Below are positions 33,886 through 42,323 of a stretch of DNA of 64,000 bases, piece by piece. The position numbers were made by a program, and so were the translations under genes. The stretch spans positions 143,918 to 207,917 of the forward strand of contig CADCGB010000002.1 of the NCBI GenBank assembly GCA_902800815.1, written 5' to 3'. The DNA is from Fibrobacter succinogenes (GTDB taxonomy: Bacteria > Fibrobacterota > Fibrobacteria > Fibrobacterales > Fibrobacteraceae). The stretch's first letter is position 1. Each line of letters starts with the position of its first letter. Below the pieces are notes generated by a model. The model saw only the letters and a program-made list of their open reading frames with translations, did not search any database and had not been told where the DNA came from.

Positions 33886-36837
33886 TTAATTTTTATGCGT
33901 TTCGCAATAATACTCGTCGTACATAAGGCGAATAGGCAGGCGGGCACCCGCCTCAATATCGTATGTCATCTCTGACCCCGCTTTGTCATTTTCGTAGAAG
34001 CAGTAGGCGGCCAGTTTGTTCGAATTATTCGTCCGTATCCAGAAACAGGTTTTAAAGTAATGATTATCGCCAGTCTCGGTCATGAACTGAGTTTGGCTTC
34101 TGTAATAACCGGCCGGGAGAAGGTTAAACCCTGTCTTGTTGTTTCCGCCCATTTGTTCAGAATAAAGTCTTGACAAATCCTTACCAGCGATATTAATCAG
34201 GGTCTTAACTTTTCCCGAATCTGGCAAGACCCAGCAATCCCCCTGGCTTCTAGTCCGATTAAGGATGGAAAGTGCCTCTTCCTGGTTGTAATAACGTCCA
34301 TACTTTTCACAAAGATTGACACCATCGGTTTTGTCTTGGTCGTATTCTGCATCCTCATAAAAGCACATCTTTTCCGTTGACGTAAAGTTATCAGTATCCC
34401 AATACTGCAGGTTCTCCGCCATCCATGTTTGCTTGTCGCTCATGTTCCCCTCTTCCTCGTTAAAAGTCACAACCGAGTACTGTCTGCCCAGAATAGTCTC
34501 TGATTTTGGCGTGACCGAGAATTCCCCCTGCACGCAGCGGACAGAATATGCAGCATCCTTATAGCCATTGCCGAGTTGAGCACCATCTGCATCATAGCTT
34601 AAGTTCAGCTTTAACGCTTGTCCAGAAGACGGTTCTCCATCATCTTCAGAACTCCAGAAATACGTAAAGTTTGTAGCGTTATAGAAGTCTCCCTTATTGT
34701 CCACGACACCGGCAGGCAAGGCCGCGAAGCCAAAATCGTCTATTCCTGCGCCACTTGAATGCCACATCGACGTAGATTTCAGATTCTTTCCAGCAATCCC
34801 TTCCCCTCCAGCAGTTTTAATCAATTTTTCAAATTCATATTTGCTCGGCAAGTGCCAGCCCTTCGGGCAGGCAGCCATTGCCGTATTCCACGTATAATAC
34901 CTTCCATACTGATCGGAGTATCGATTATCATCTGGGCGATAACTGCCTGCCGTATCATAGTTCAGGTTCTGCGTCATCCAGATGTAATCGCCTATTTTCT
35001 GAGCACCATAAACATGCTTGTCACGAAGATCGCACAATTCTTCATAGTCCTTGGTATTTTCCTTTATATTATAGCGGAGGTCTATGTCAAGAGTATCCTC
35101 TGCATCAGGAGTTTCAGAACAAATATCTCTAGCCAATATGCCACCTCCGCTTCCATGGCAGAAAGTCGTCAACGGGTTATATAGAGTTCCAGCACAGGAT
35201 TCCATTTTTGCAACTTGTATTGCAGATTTACCGTGCCTGTAGCAATATTCATCCTGCCTTATCAAGGTATCGCCACAGGCCTTTAGATGCAGCAAGCCTT
35301 GAACATTATCGCAATACAGACTTTCCGGATTATAATAGCCCGCGCCCTCTACTTCACAATTCCATAACTGCTGAACACTATTGTTTTCTGAACGGCAATA
35401 TTCCATTTCAGGGTCGTACGCCTTTCCGCCGCATTTTTTATAGATAGATTTCTTGAAACAGAACTCCGTTTCGCTATCGTAAGCCTTATCCGTGTAACAT
35501 GGCGCAGAACTGCTGCTCAATGATTCCGCCCCCTTTATGCAGCGGACGGAATAAGCATCGCCAGTTTGTACCGTCACGAAGTATGCCTTATCGCTTTCAT
35601 GCTGCAACTCTACAATTTTTGTTCCATTCCCATCAGCAACCCAGAAACAAGCTTTTTCATCAAGGTCGTTGTATTCATTCATAGAATTCATATAGCCAGC
35701 AAGCAAGGCGTTGAATTCCACTTCGTTTGATCCATTCCCGCCTATAGATTTGAGCACTTTACCCGCGATTTCTTTTCCACCGACTGCATCAAACAAGGTT
35801 TGCCATTCCGACGAATCTGGTAGGCGCCAACCCTCGGGGCAAATGTTTTCTGCCTGTTCCCACTTGTAAAAGCGACCTCTGTCGTTACAAATCCCCCCCA
35901 TATTCATATAACAGAAGCTCTCGACTTCTTGCCATTCCATACTTTTCGCCATCCAAGTCTGTTCACCGATAGTCACTACGGCATAATCCGCGCCATGCAT
36001 GTTCACCGTACTTACAGTCACAGAAGGCAACTTGAATGAAGACGATGATTCCATCGAACTGCTAGACGTCGCCTCGGCTTTCTTTTCGCCCACCAGGCAA
36101 CGGACACTGAAGGCATAGGTTTTAGTATACCTAGAGGGGCCGAAAACGGTATTATTATAATCCATGCCAAACGTTCTAGCAAGGCCATCATCCGTAGTAT
36201 CCGAAGTCAGGAAACGCGCGAACTCGCCGATCCGGACATACCCCGTATCTGCAAATAAGCCGGCAGGTAACGCCGAAAATCCATAGGTATCATCTCCACC
36301 TTTTTTTCCATTGTAGTCTTTCCAACCCTCCTTAGACTTTAGGAACTTTGCTTCTGTCGTACCGTTGGATTGTTGTTCCTCGCGAACATACTTATACAAC
36401 GCATTAAATTCATCGTACGACGGCAGGTGCGTCCCTGCCGGGCAAACATCCTGGGCATCGGCCCATGTATAGAGCCGCCCGTACTTTAGACAATTTTCGT
36501 TAGCATTGTCATAGCAACGGCTTTTTTCCGTTTCAAAATTCAGGTTTTCCGCCATCCATTTCTGTTCGCCAACAGTCACCAGCTTGTATTCCTTACCATC
36601 ACGGGCATCGGTAAGGACATTCCCAATCACATAAGGGTTAGAGGAAGACGACGAACCATGGCCCCCCGAAGACAAAGACAGATCGTCACCACCCGACGGA
36701 GAAGATTCAACCACGTCGTCCGCATATTCCAGCGCTCCGAAGTTGTTGTCGAACTCTTCCTGGTAATTGCTACAGGCGGAGAGGAACATTACGGCAGAAA
36801 CCGCCACAAGCGCACTTACATTCAATTTCGAATTCAT
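33886..36837 (-). CDS. Four-domain FISUMP lipoprotein (983 aa)
   Basis: Lipobox FLSAC (Cys22). The protein has four FISUMP domains (about nucleotides 36610-36070, 36000-35510, 35000-34520 and 34490-33900), with a cysteine-rich region between the second and third (about 35500-35130). That region has repeats of the form C...YDSETEFC, KAYDPEMEYC, GYYNPESLYC and TLYNPLTTFC, which suggests a series of disulfide loops. The last domain is somewhat divergent (QGDCWVLPDSGKVKTL and ends YCETHKN). An AGGAGGA site precedes the ATG. It follows the gene at 36849 with 11 bases between. Confidence 0.9.
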   Translation of the reverse strand: MNSKLNVSALVAVSAVMFLSACSNYQEEFDNNFGALEYADDVVESSPSGGDDLSLSSGGHGSSSSSNPYVIGNVLTDARDGKEYKLVTVGEQKWMAENLNFETEKSRCYDNANENCLKYGRLYTWADAQDVCPAGTHLPSYDEFNALYKYVREEQQSNGTTEAKFLKSKEGWKDYNGKKGGDDTYGFSALPAGLFADTGYVRIGEFARFLTSDTTDDGLARTFGMDYNNTVFGPSRYTKTYAFSVRCLVGEKKAEATSSSSMESSSSFKLPSVTVSTVNMHGADYAVVTIGEQTWMAKSMEWQEVESFCYMNMGGICNDRGRFYKWEQAENICPEGWRLPDSSEWQTLFDAVGGKEIAGKVLKSIGGNGSNEVEFNALLAGYMNSMNEYNDLDEKACFWVADGNGTKIVELQHESDKAYFVTVQTGDAYSVRCIKGAESLSSSSAPCYTDKAYDSETEFCFKKSIYKKCGGKAYDPEMEYCRSENNSVQQLWNCEVEGAGYYNPESLYCDNVQGLLHLKACGDTLIRQDEYCYRHGKSAIQVAKMESCAGTLYNPLTTFCHGSGGGILARDICSETPDAEDTLDIDLRYNIKENTKDYEELCDLRDKHVYGAQKIGDYIWMTQNLNYDTAGSYRPDDNRYSDQYGRYYTWNTAMAACPKGWHLPSKYEFEKLIKTAGGEGIAGKNLKSTSMWHSSGAGIDDFGFAALPAGVVDNKGDFYNATNFTYFWSSEDDGEPSSGQALKLNLSYDADGAQLGNGYKDAAYSVRCVQGEFSVTPKSETILGRQYSVVTFNEEEGNMSDKQTWMAENLQYWDTDNFTSTEKMCFYEDAEYDQDKTDGVNLCEKYGRYYNQEEALSILNRTRSQGDCWVLPDSGKVKTLINIAGKDLSRLYSEQMGGNNKTGFNLLPAGYYRSQTQFMTETGDNHYFKTCFWIRTNNSNKLAAYCFYENDKAGSEMTYDIEAGARLPIRLMYDEYYCETHKN

Positions 36838-36848
36838 ACTGTTTCCTC

Positions 36849-38177
36849 CTAGAACGCAAGGCTCACGCTAAGCCCGATACCGCCCACGATGGCTATGCCG
36901 ATGCCTGCCGTACGGTATTTCTGGTACTTGCCGATGTCATCGTGACGGTTATTGAACTCTTCACGCGAAGCAGGCATTTTCTCGCTTTCGTCCTTCGCCT
37001 TTTTGTTGTAGACCACAGCAAGCGTTGTACCCGCAATAAGCGTCGCCGCCGAAATCCCGACAAACACCCAGCGTGTGCTACTCGACTTTTTAGCCTCGGG
37101 CAGGCCATTATCCACCTTGTCGCCCTCCTGCGGCATAGGTTCGCTAGCCACCGGAGTCGTCGTAACGGGTTCCGAGCCCGCAACAACCGCCGTCGCGGAC
37201 ACGGTCTTCGTGTTCATCTTGGGCATCGCCTTGATGGCCGTAGAATCGCGACCCCAAATCCAGCGGCCCACCAGGTCGTCGCTCGCCTTCTCAAATTCCA
37301 CACGGCCCTTGTAGGCCGCCATCTCGCCATCGCGCCCCCTCGGGAAGTTCACGGACTTGTCCTTCATATCCACAAGCAGGTGTGCGTTCTCCTTGCCCGA
37401 AGGAATCTGGCTCACGTTAAAAAGCTCGGCACCGCTCAGATAGTATGCACCCGCCACCGGTCTGTTCAGGTCCAGGTAGAGCGAGAGGTCCGACGAATCG
37501 AGCACCACCTTCAGGTTCGTCTTCGTGTGCAAAAGCGAGTCATTCATGTGTTCCAGCGCCTGCACAAAAAGCGGAGCAAACTCGTCGCCCGACTTGCGCA
37601 GCACGATATCGCCACACTTGGAGAGCCACAGTTCCGTAAAGTGCTTCTGCTGGTCCATACGGCGCTCGTCGTAGCGCAGCTTGAAGTTGTAAGAGGCATC
37701 GAAGGCACCCGCATGCGAGAGCGGCTCCAGGTCCACGCCGCCCTCGATCTTCAGGAGGTTCTCCTTGGAAGCGATGATTCTAGAAAAAGCGTCGGTACAA
37801 GCGTCAATCTGCTGCGTACGCTGTTCCAGGTCGTTCGCCATGGTCACCACGCCCAGGCGGAGCTCGCCGGTAACTTCCATGTAGCGGGATTCGAATTCGG
37901 GGAGTTCTACGGCATAGAATCGTCCACATTCCTCGTCGAGCACGTCGTTGATGGAAACCATGCTGCATCGATCGTTCATTTTCGCGATGCGGTTCGCACG
38001 GGTAATCAAGGAATCAAGTTCGGGGTTATCACTCCCGATGCCCGCCTTCAACTGCTGCAAGTCGGCCTGTATCGTCTGGAACTCGGAGGCGTCCTTCACA
38101 AAGATAGATACAGTCGGGTCGGCAAAGGCCATGCCTGCAAGGCACGCCAAGGCAACAACAAGAAAACAAGATTTCAT
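36849..38177 (-). CDS. Secreted protein with C-terminal membrane hairpin, partner of FISUMP gene
   Basis: Signal peptide MKSCFLVVALACLAGMAFA, a helical middle (about 20-170), a beta-rich part (about 190-320), a Pro/Thr/Ser linker and two hydrophobic segments (about 371-390 and 420-440) enclosing a charged loop (YNKKAKDESEKMPASREEFNN), ending in GLSVSLAF. The same hairpin closes the two PEGA proteins at 12800-15026. The role is unknown. A TATATTTG box lies upstream, and the FISUMP gene follows, so both are likely one transcript. Confidence 0.75.
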   Translation of the reverse strand: MKSCFLVVALACLAGMAFADPTVSIFVKDASEFQTIQADLQQLKAGIGSDNPELDSLITRANRIAKMNDRCSMVSINDVLDEECGRFYAVELPEFESRYMEVTGELRLGVVTMANDLEQRTQQIDACTDAFSRIIASKENLLKIEGGVDLEPLSHAGAFDASYNFKLRYDERRMDQQKHFTELWLSKCGDIVLRKSGDEFAPLFVQALEHMNDSLLHTKTNLKVVLDSSDLSLYLDLNRPVAGAYYLSGAELFNVSQIPSGKENAHLLVDMKDKSVNFPRGRDGEMAAYKGRVEFEKASDDLVGRWIWGRDSTAIKAMPKMNTKTVSATAVVAGSEPVTTTPVASEPMPQEGDKVDNGLPEAKKSSSTRWVFVGISAATLIAGTTLAVVYNKKAKDESEKMPASREEFNNRHDDIGKYQKYRTAGIGIAIVGGIGLSVSLAF

Positions 38178-38209
38178 ACCATCTCCTACACCCTTACACC
38201 ATTTGCAAA

Positions 38210-38217
38210 CAAATATA
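38210..38217 (-). promoter_or_regulatory. TATATTTG promoter box
   Basis: Minus-strand reading is TATATTTG, 32 bases before the ATG at 38177. Confidence 0.45.
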
Positions 38218-38372
38218 ATAACCCAAAAACATTTTTTCTCGCGGCGATTCCTTCCAATTGCGTTAAATCACACTCCAGGCCTCTATTTGCTTGAGTAAAA
38301 TCACATTCCCGATTTCTCGTTTGTTGCAAATCACATTTCGACCGCCGCTTTGGCATTTTCGTCGCCTTTTAC

Positions 38373-38380
38373 TACATTTG
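38373..38380 (+). promoter_or_regulatory. TACATTTG box 5 bases before gmk
   Basis: TACATTTG ends 5 bases before the ATG at 38386, with only GGAGC between. Confidence 0.5.
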
Positions 38381-38385
38381 GGAGC

Positions 38386-38949
38386 ATGAAAAACAAGCTC
38401 TTCGTAATGAGCGCCGCAAGCGGCGCGGGCAAGACCACCCTCAAGGACAAGGTCATCGGTGAATTCCCGGATATCGTGTACTCCATCTCGGCAACGACGC
38501 GCAAGCCCCGCGAGGGCGAAGTTGACGGCGTGCACTACTTCTTCAAGACAAAGGAAGAATTCGAGCAGATGATCAAGGACGATGCGCTGGTAGAATACAA
38601 CCTGGTGCACGGCAACTACTACGGCACACCCAAGTTCTTCGTGGAAGACATGCTCAAGCAGGGCAAGCGCGTACTATTCGATATAGACGTGTTCGGCAAG
38701 GTGAACTTCGACAAGGTCTACCCCGAGGCGACGGGCATCCTTATCCTGCCCCCGAGCGAGGAGGAACTCGAACGCAGGCTCCGCGGTCGCGGTACCGACA
38801 GCGAGGAGGTCATCCAGACCCGCCTCCACAACGCGAAAAAGGAGATGGAATTCGCGAAAACGCAGGGAAAATACGAATATACTATAGTGAATGACGACCT
38901 CGAAAAGGCCGCAAACGAGCTCCGGGCCATACTAAAGGGCGAGGCTTAA
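38386..38949 (+). CDS. gmk: Guanylate kinase
   Basis: Converts GMP to GDP with ATP. P-loop SAASGAGKTT at residues 8-17, SISATTRKPREGEVDGVHYFF (GMP binding) and the lid region RLRGRGTDSEEVIQTRLHNA. Length 187 is normal. The ATG is taken as start; an in-frame TTG 12 codons earlier would add residues not seen in the family. Confidence 0.95.
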   Translation: MKNKLFVMSAASGAGKTTLKDKVIGEFPDIVYSISATTRKPREGEVDGVHYFFKTKEEFEQMIKDDALVEYNLVHGNYYGTPKFFVEDMLKQGKRVLFDIDVFGKVNFDKVYPEATGILILPPSEEELERRLRGRGTDSEEVIQTRLHNAKKEMEFAKTQGKYEYTIVNDDLEKAANELRAILKGEA

Positions 38950-38972
38950 GCAGGAAAAAACGCTTAAAAAGA

Positions 38973-39008
38973 GATCCTTCGACTACGCTGCGCTCCGCTC
39001 AGGATGAC
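38973..39008 (+). repeat. Palindromic repeat copy before rpsP
   Basis: GATCCT and AGGATGAC are the outer arms, enclosing GC-rich imperfect repeats. It falls between gmk and rpsP and shares the GAT...GATGAC ends of the family. Confidence 0.6.
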
Positions 39009-39074
39009 ACGTAGCCGTGTCAATTTTGGCGATTTTGAAGAAATTTCGCCAATTTTTATGGTTTCAGACGTTAG

Positions 39075-39124
39075 TTTGTATGTAAAGGACGGAAAATTTT
39101 ACAATTCCGTCCTTTACACACAAA
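39075..39124 (+). promoter_or_regulatory. 20-base inverted repeat before rpsP
   Basis: TGTAAAGGACGGAA (39081-39094) is the exact reverse complement of TTCCGTCCTTTACA (39105-39118), and a further six bases on each side match with one mismatch. It lies about 72 bases before the rpsP start and just before TATATT. It could be an operator, an attenuator or a transcript hairpin. Confidence 0.6.
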
Positions 39125-39195
39125 TGTTTTATTTCTATATTGCCCCGTCAAAAACAACAACCCCGGCATCCGGGAACCCCAAAAAAGAGGTTAAA

Positions 39196-39645
39196 ATGGC
39201 AACTGTTATCCGTCTCGCCCGCTTCGGCAAGCGTCACAACCCCATCTACCGTGCCATCGTCATCGACAACCGCAAGGCTCGCGACGATAGCTTTATCGAA
39301 CAGGTCGGCTTCTACAACCCGAACCTCAAGAAGGCCGAAATCCGCTTTGACCAGGAAAAGGTCCTCAAGTGGCTCTCCGTCGGCGCCCAGCCGTCCGACA
39401 CCGTCCGCAACCTCCTGAAGCAGGTCGGCATCCTCGACTTGTTCCACGAGATCAAGGCCGGCCGTTCCATCGAAGGCAAGACCGCCAATCCGCGTCCGGA
39501 AAAGAAGAAGGCCGTGAAGCTCGGCCCCAAGGCCCTCGCCAAGATCGAAGCCGAAAAGGCTGCCAAGGAAGCCGCCGCTGCTGAAGCTGCCGCTGCCGCA
39601 GAAGCCCCGGCCGAAGCCGCTGCTGAGGCTCCCGCCGAAGCATAA
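39196..39645 (+). CDS. rpsP: Ribosomal protein bS16 with alanine-rich tail
   Basis: 30S ribosomal protein. ATVIRLARFGKRHNPIYRAIVID and GFYNPNL are diagnostic. The core (about 80-100 residues) is followed by a 45-residue tail of Ala/Glu/Lys repeats (AAEAAAAAEAPAEAAAEAPAEA) longer than in E. coli. ATG at 39196 with AAAGAGG 5 bases upstream. A terminator lies between it and rimM. Confidence 0.97.
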   Translation: MATVIRLARFGKRHNPIYRAIVIDNRKARDDSFIEQVGFYNPNLKKAEIRFDQEKVLKWLSVGAQPSDTVRNLLKQVGILDLFHEIKAGRSIEGKTANPRPEKKKAVKLGPKALAKIEAEKAAKEAAAAEAAAAAEAPAEAAAEAPAEA

Positions 39646-39662
39646 TCATGCTCGTTTAAAGA

Positions 39663-39692
39663 GTCCTGTGCCCCGCGCACGGGACTTTTTTT
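39663..39692 (+). terminator. Terminator between rpsP and rimM
   Basis: GTCCTGTGC pairs with GCACGGGAC and is followed by seven T. It could cut rpsP transcripts off from rimM-trmD. Confidence 0.75.
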
Positions 39693-39723
39693 ATCCATCG
39701 AAACGCACAACCCCTACTCAGCA

Positions 39724-40317
39724 ATGTCCGACTCTCAGGAATATATCACCGTCTGCCAGCTCATGCGCACGCATGGCGTGAAGGGTTACATCAAGGCGAT
39801 GCCCCTCACCCACGACATTACGCGCCACAAGAGCCTCAAGGACGTGCGCCTGAAGAAGACGAACGGCGAGGAACTGGACCTGCGTATCGAGGATTCCAAG
39901 CAAGCGAACGACATCTGGCTTTTGAAGTTCGAAGGCTACGACACGCCCGAATCGCTCGCGCACTTCGTGAACGGCGACGTGATGATTCCCGAGTCCGAGA
40001 GGCTCCCCGCACCCGAGGGGGAGTACTACATCGACGACCTGGAAGGCTTCCGCGTCCATACGGAAGACGGCCGCGACATCGGCGAAGTGCTCGAGGTCCA
40101 GGAACTGCCGACGGTCAACGCTTTCAACATCAAGTTCGACGACGCGTTCAAGTCCGAATTCAGCAGCAAGTCCATCCTCGCCCCGTGGATTGACGACTGC
40201 GTGCTCGATATCGACGAGGACGGCGGGTTCATCGTGTGCGACGCGGCCTACCTGAAGGCGCTCTGCCCCGAGGACCATTCCTCGGAAGCACGTCCCGATA
40301 ACAGCGGGGAGGCATGA
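39724..40317 (+). CDS. rimM: 16S rRNA processing protein RimM
   Basis: Assists 30S assembly by binding bS16/uS19. N-terminal VCQLMRTHGVKGYIKAMPLTHD and the PRC-barrel part (YYIDDLEGFRVHTEDGRDIGEV ... IKFDDAFK) fit the family. Length 197 is slightly long, from a charged C-terminal tail. Its stop overlaps trmD (ATGA). Confidence 0.93.
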   Translation: MSDSQEYITVCQLMRTHGVKGYIKAMPLTHDITRHKSLKDVRLKKTNGEELDLRIEDSKQANDIWLLKFEGYDTPESLAHFVNGDVMIPESERLPAPEGEYYIDDLEGFRVHTEDGRDIGEVLEVQELPTVNAFNIKFDDAFKSEFSSKSILAPWIDDCVLDIDEDGGFIVCDAAYLKALCPEDHSSEARPDNSGEA

Positions 40318-41021
40318 TGGTCATCGACTGCATCACCATATTCCCCGAGATGTTCGCCCCGATGAAGCAGTCCATCATGGGCCGCGCACAGGCGAAGGGC
40401 CTGCTGGAATTCAACACAGTCTACCTCCGCGACTTTGCGATAAACGACTACGGCCAGGTGGACGACGTGCCCTACGGGGGCGAACCGGGCATGGTGCTCC
40501 GGCCCGAACCGCTCGCCGACGCCATCCGCAGTACCGGGGTCAAGCAGGACGGCGGGAAGGTCATCTACCTTACGGCAGACGGCGTGCCCTTTACGCACAA
40601 GATTGCAGAGGAACTCTCGCACGAGAGCCACCTGGTGCTCGTGTGCGGGCACTACAAGGGCATCGACGACCGCATACGCCAGACCGAGGTCGACATGGAG
40701 ATTTCCATCGGCGATTTCGTGGTCAGCGGCGGCGAACTGCCCGCGATGCTAGTGACCGACGCGGTCGTGAGGCTCATCGACGGCGCCCTCGGGAACCGCG
40801 AGAGCGGCGATACCGACTCTTTTGCCCAGGGCGTACTGGGGTGGCCGGTCTACACCCGCCCAGAGGAATTTGAGGGAAAAAAGGTGCCCGAAGTGCTACT
40901 TTCGGGCCACCACAAGAACATTTCGGAGTGGCGGAAGCAGGAATCTTTAAAAAGAACGCAAGAAAGACGCCCCGACATCTTTGAAAAACTGAAATTAAAT
41001 ACTAAATTTGGCGACAAATAA
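40314..41021 (+). CDS. trmD: tRNA (guanine37-N1)-methyltransferase TrmD
   Basis: Methylates G37 of tRNA and thereby prevents frameshifting. The trefoil-knot motifs YGGEPGMVLRPEP, LVCGHYKGIDDRI and VVSGGELPAMLVTDA are present, plus the C-terminal LSGHHKNISEWRKQESLKRTQERRPD. Length 235 is normal. Two adjacent ATG codons could start it; GGGGAGG precedes them. A TAAATTTG box for rplS lies in its 3' end. Confidence 0.95.
   Translation: MMVIDCITIFPEMFAPMKQSIMGRAQAKGLLEFNTVYLRDFAINDYGQVDDVPYGGEPGMVLRPEPLADAIRSTGVKQDGGKVIYLTADGVPFTHKIAEELSHESHLVLVCGHYKGIDDRIRQTEVDMEISIGDFVVSGGELPAMLVTDAVVRLIDGALGNRESGDTDSFAQGVLGWPVYTRPEEFEGKKVPEVLLSGHHKNISEWRKQESLKRTQERRPDIFEKLKLNTKFGDK
41003..41010 (+). promoter_or_regulatory. 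TAAATTTG promoter box for rplS
   Basis: Exact TAnnTTTG match inside the end of trmD, 28 bases before rplS. Confidence 0.5.
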
Positions 41022-41038
41022 TTAAGAGGTACACAACT

Positions 41039-41386
41039 ATGTCCCTGAACATCGAAGCAATCCATAGCGAAAACGTTAAGTCCGACGTGCCCGCCTTCCG
41101 CGCTGGCGATACCGTCACTGTCAACGTCAAGGTCATTGAAGGCACCAAGGAACGTATCCAGCCGTTCAAGGGTGTTGTCATCCAGATGAAGAATTCCGGC
41201 GTTTCCAAGACCCTCACGGTCCGCAAGATGTCCGGCTCCGTGGCCGTTGAACGCATTTTCCCGATCAACAGCCCCCGCATCGATTCCATCGTTCTCGACC
41301 GCGCCGGCAAGGTCCGTCAGTCTCGCATCTACTACATGCGTAACCTCCGCGGTAAGGCTGCCCGTATCGAAGAACGCGAGGCCTAA
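41039..41386 (+). CDS. rplS: Ribosomal protein bL19
   Basis: 50S ribosomal protein at the subunit interface. DVPAFRAGDTVTVNVKV...IQPFKGVVI, then KMSGSVAVERIFPINSPRIDSI and RAGKVRQSRIYYMRNLRGKAARI. Length 115 is normal; AAGAGGT sits 8 bases upstream. Confidence 0.97.
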   Translation: MSLNIEAIHSENVKSDVPAFRAGDTVTVNVKVIEGTKERIQPFKGVVIQMKNSGVSKTLTVRKMSGSVAVERIFPINSPRIDSIVLDRAGKVRQSRIYYMRNLRGKAARIEEREA

Positions 41387-41411
41387 TTAGGCTTCTGGGG
41401 GTCTTTTCCCG

Positions 41412-42323
41412 ATGAACGGGAATTCCCGGCAACAAGTTATCCCGCCCACGCGCTCCCGCGTGAAGGCGGGTTTTGTTGTTTATTCTCCCGAATCCGGTAC
41501 GCGCGAGCTCATTATCCTGGACGAGGGCGAGCTCGTAGCCGTCGACAAGTCGAACGGCGACCGCGAGATCAAGTTCAAGATGCACCCGGGCGATATCGTC
41601 GGCGTGGCATCCCTATTCGAGCGCGAACCGCTCCGCTACACCATCGAGGCTTCCGAGGATTCCGAAGTCACTATCCTTTCGGAAGAATGCCTCGAATCCG
41701 AACTCAAGAACATTCCCGTATGGCTGCTCGCCATTTTGCGTAGCCTCTCCGTGCGCACGCGCGAACTCAAGCAGGGCTCCAAGCGCACGCCTGTCGAGAA
41801 CTCGCTCAAGAGCCTCGCCGAATACTGCGCCCACCTGGATTCAAACATCAAGTACCCGCTGGAAGAATTCATCCGCGAGTTCAACTGGCTCACGCGCATT
41901 CCGGCAGCGACAATCAAGGGCGATATCAAGGCGCTGCTCCGCCGCAACTTTATCGGGCTTACCAAGGATGGCGAAGACCTCTACCTGCAGGTCCACAACG
42001 CCACGCTCATGCAGATCTATTCCGACTACCTGCACGCACAGGACGAGGGCGCCCTCTGGAGCCCGCTGCGGCTGAACCTCGCGCAAAAGCGCATCCTGGT
42101 GCACCTCACCACGCTCGACGACCACGTGCAGATGGAAGCCCCGGAATGGATCGCCTACCTCACCCGCAAGGGGCTCGCCATCGACGTATCGCAGTGGATT
42201 ACGCTCGAGGACCTCGGGTGCTTTGTTGCAGGCGACGAGAACAAGTACCATATCAACCAGGCGAAGGTGGAATACTACCTCACCGCCATCCGCTACGATT
42301 CCAACCTCCGTGGGGCCGTCTGA
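41412..42323 (+). CDS. cNMP-binding-type regulator A
   Basis: The N-terminal 110 residues form a cyclic-nucleotide-binding jelly-roll (GFVVYSPESG, LIILDEGELVAVD, HPGDIVGVASLFEREPLRYTIEASEDSEV), followed by a helical region. A typical Crp HTH is not evident. Positions that contact cAMP are not clearly conserved. ATG at 41412 lies in the loop of a TTCCCG/CGGGAA hairpin. It is coupled to a similar gene by a TGATG overlap. Confidence 0.8.
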   Translation: MNGNSRQQVIPPTRSRVKAGFVVYSPESGTRELIILDEGELVAVDKSNGDREIKFKMHPGDIVGVASLFEREPLRYTIEASEDSEVTILSEECLESELKNIPVWLLAILRSLSVRTRELKQGSKRTPVENSLKSLAEYCAHLDSNIKYPLEEFIREFNWLTRIPAATIKGDIKALLRRNFIGLTKDGEDLYLQVHNATLMQIYSDYLHAQDEGALWSPLRLNLAQKRILVHLTTLDDHVQMEAPEWIAYLTRKGLAIDVSQWITLEDLGCFVAGDENKYHINQAKVEYYLTAIRYDSNLRGAV

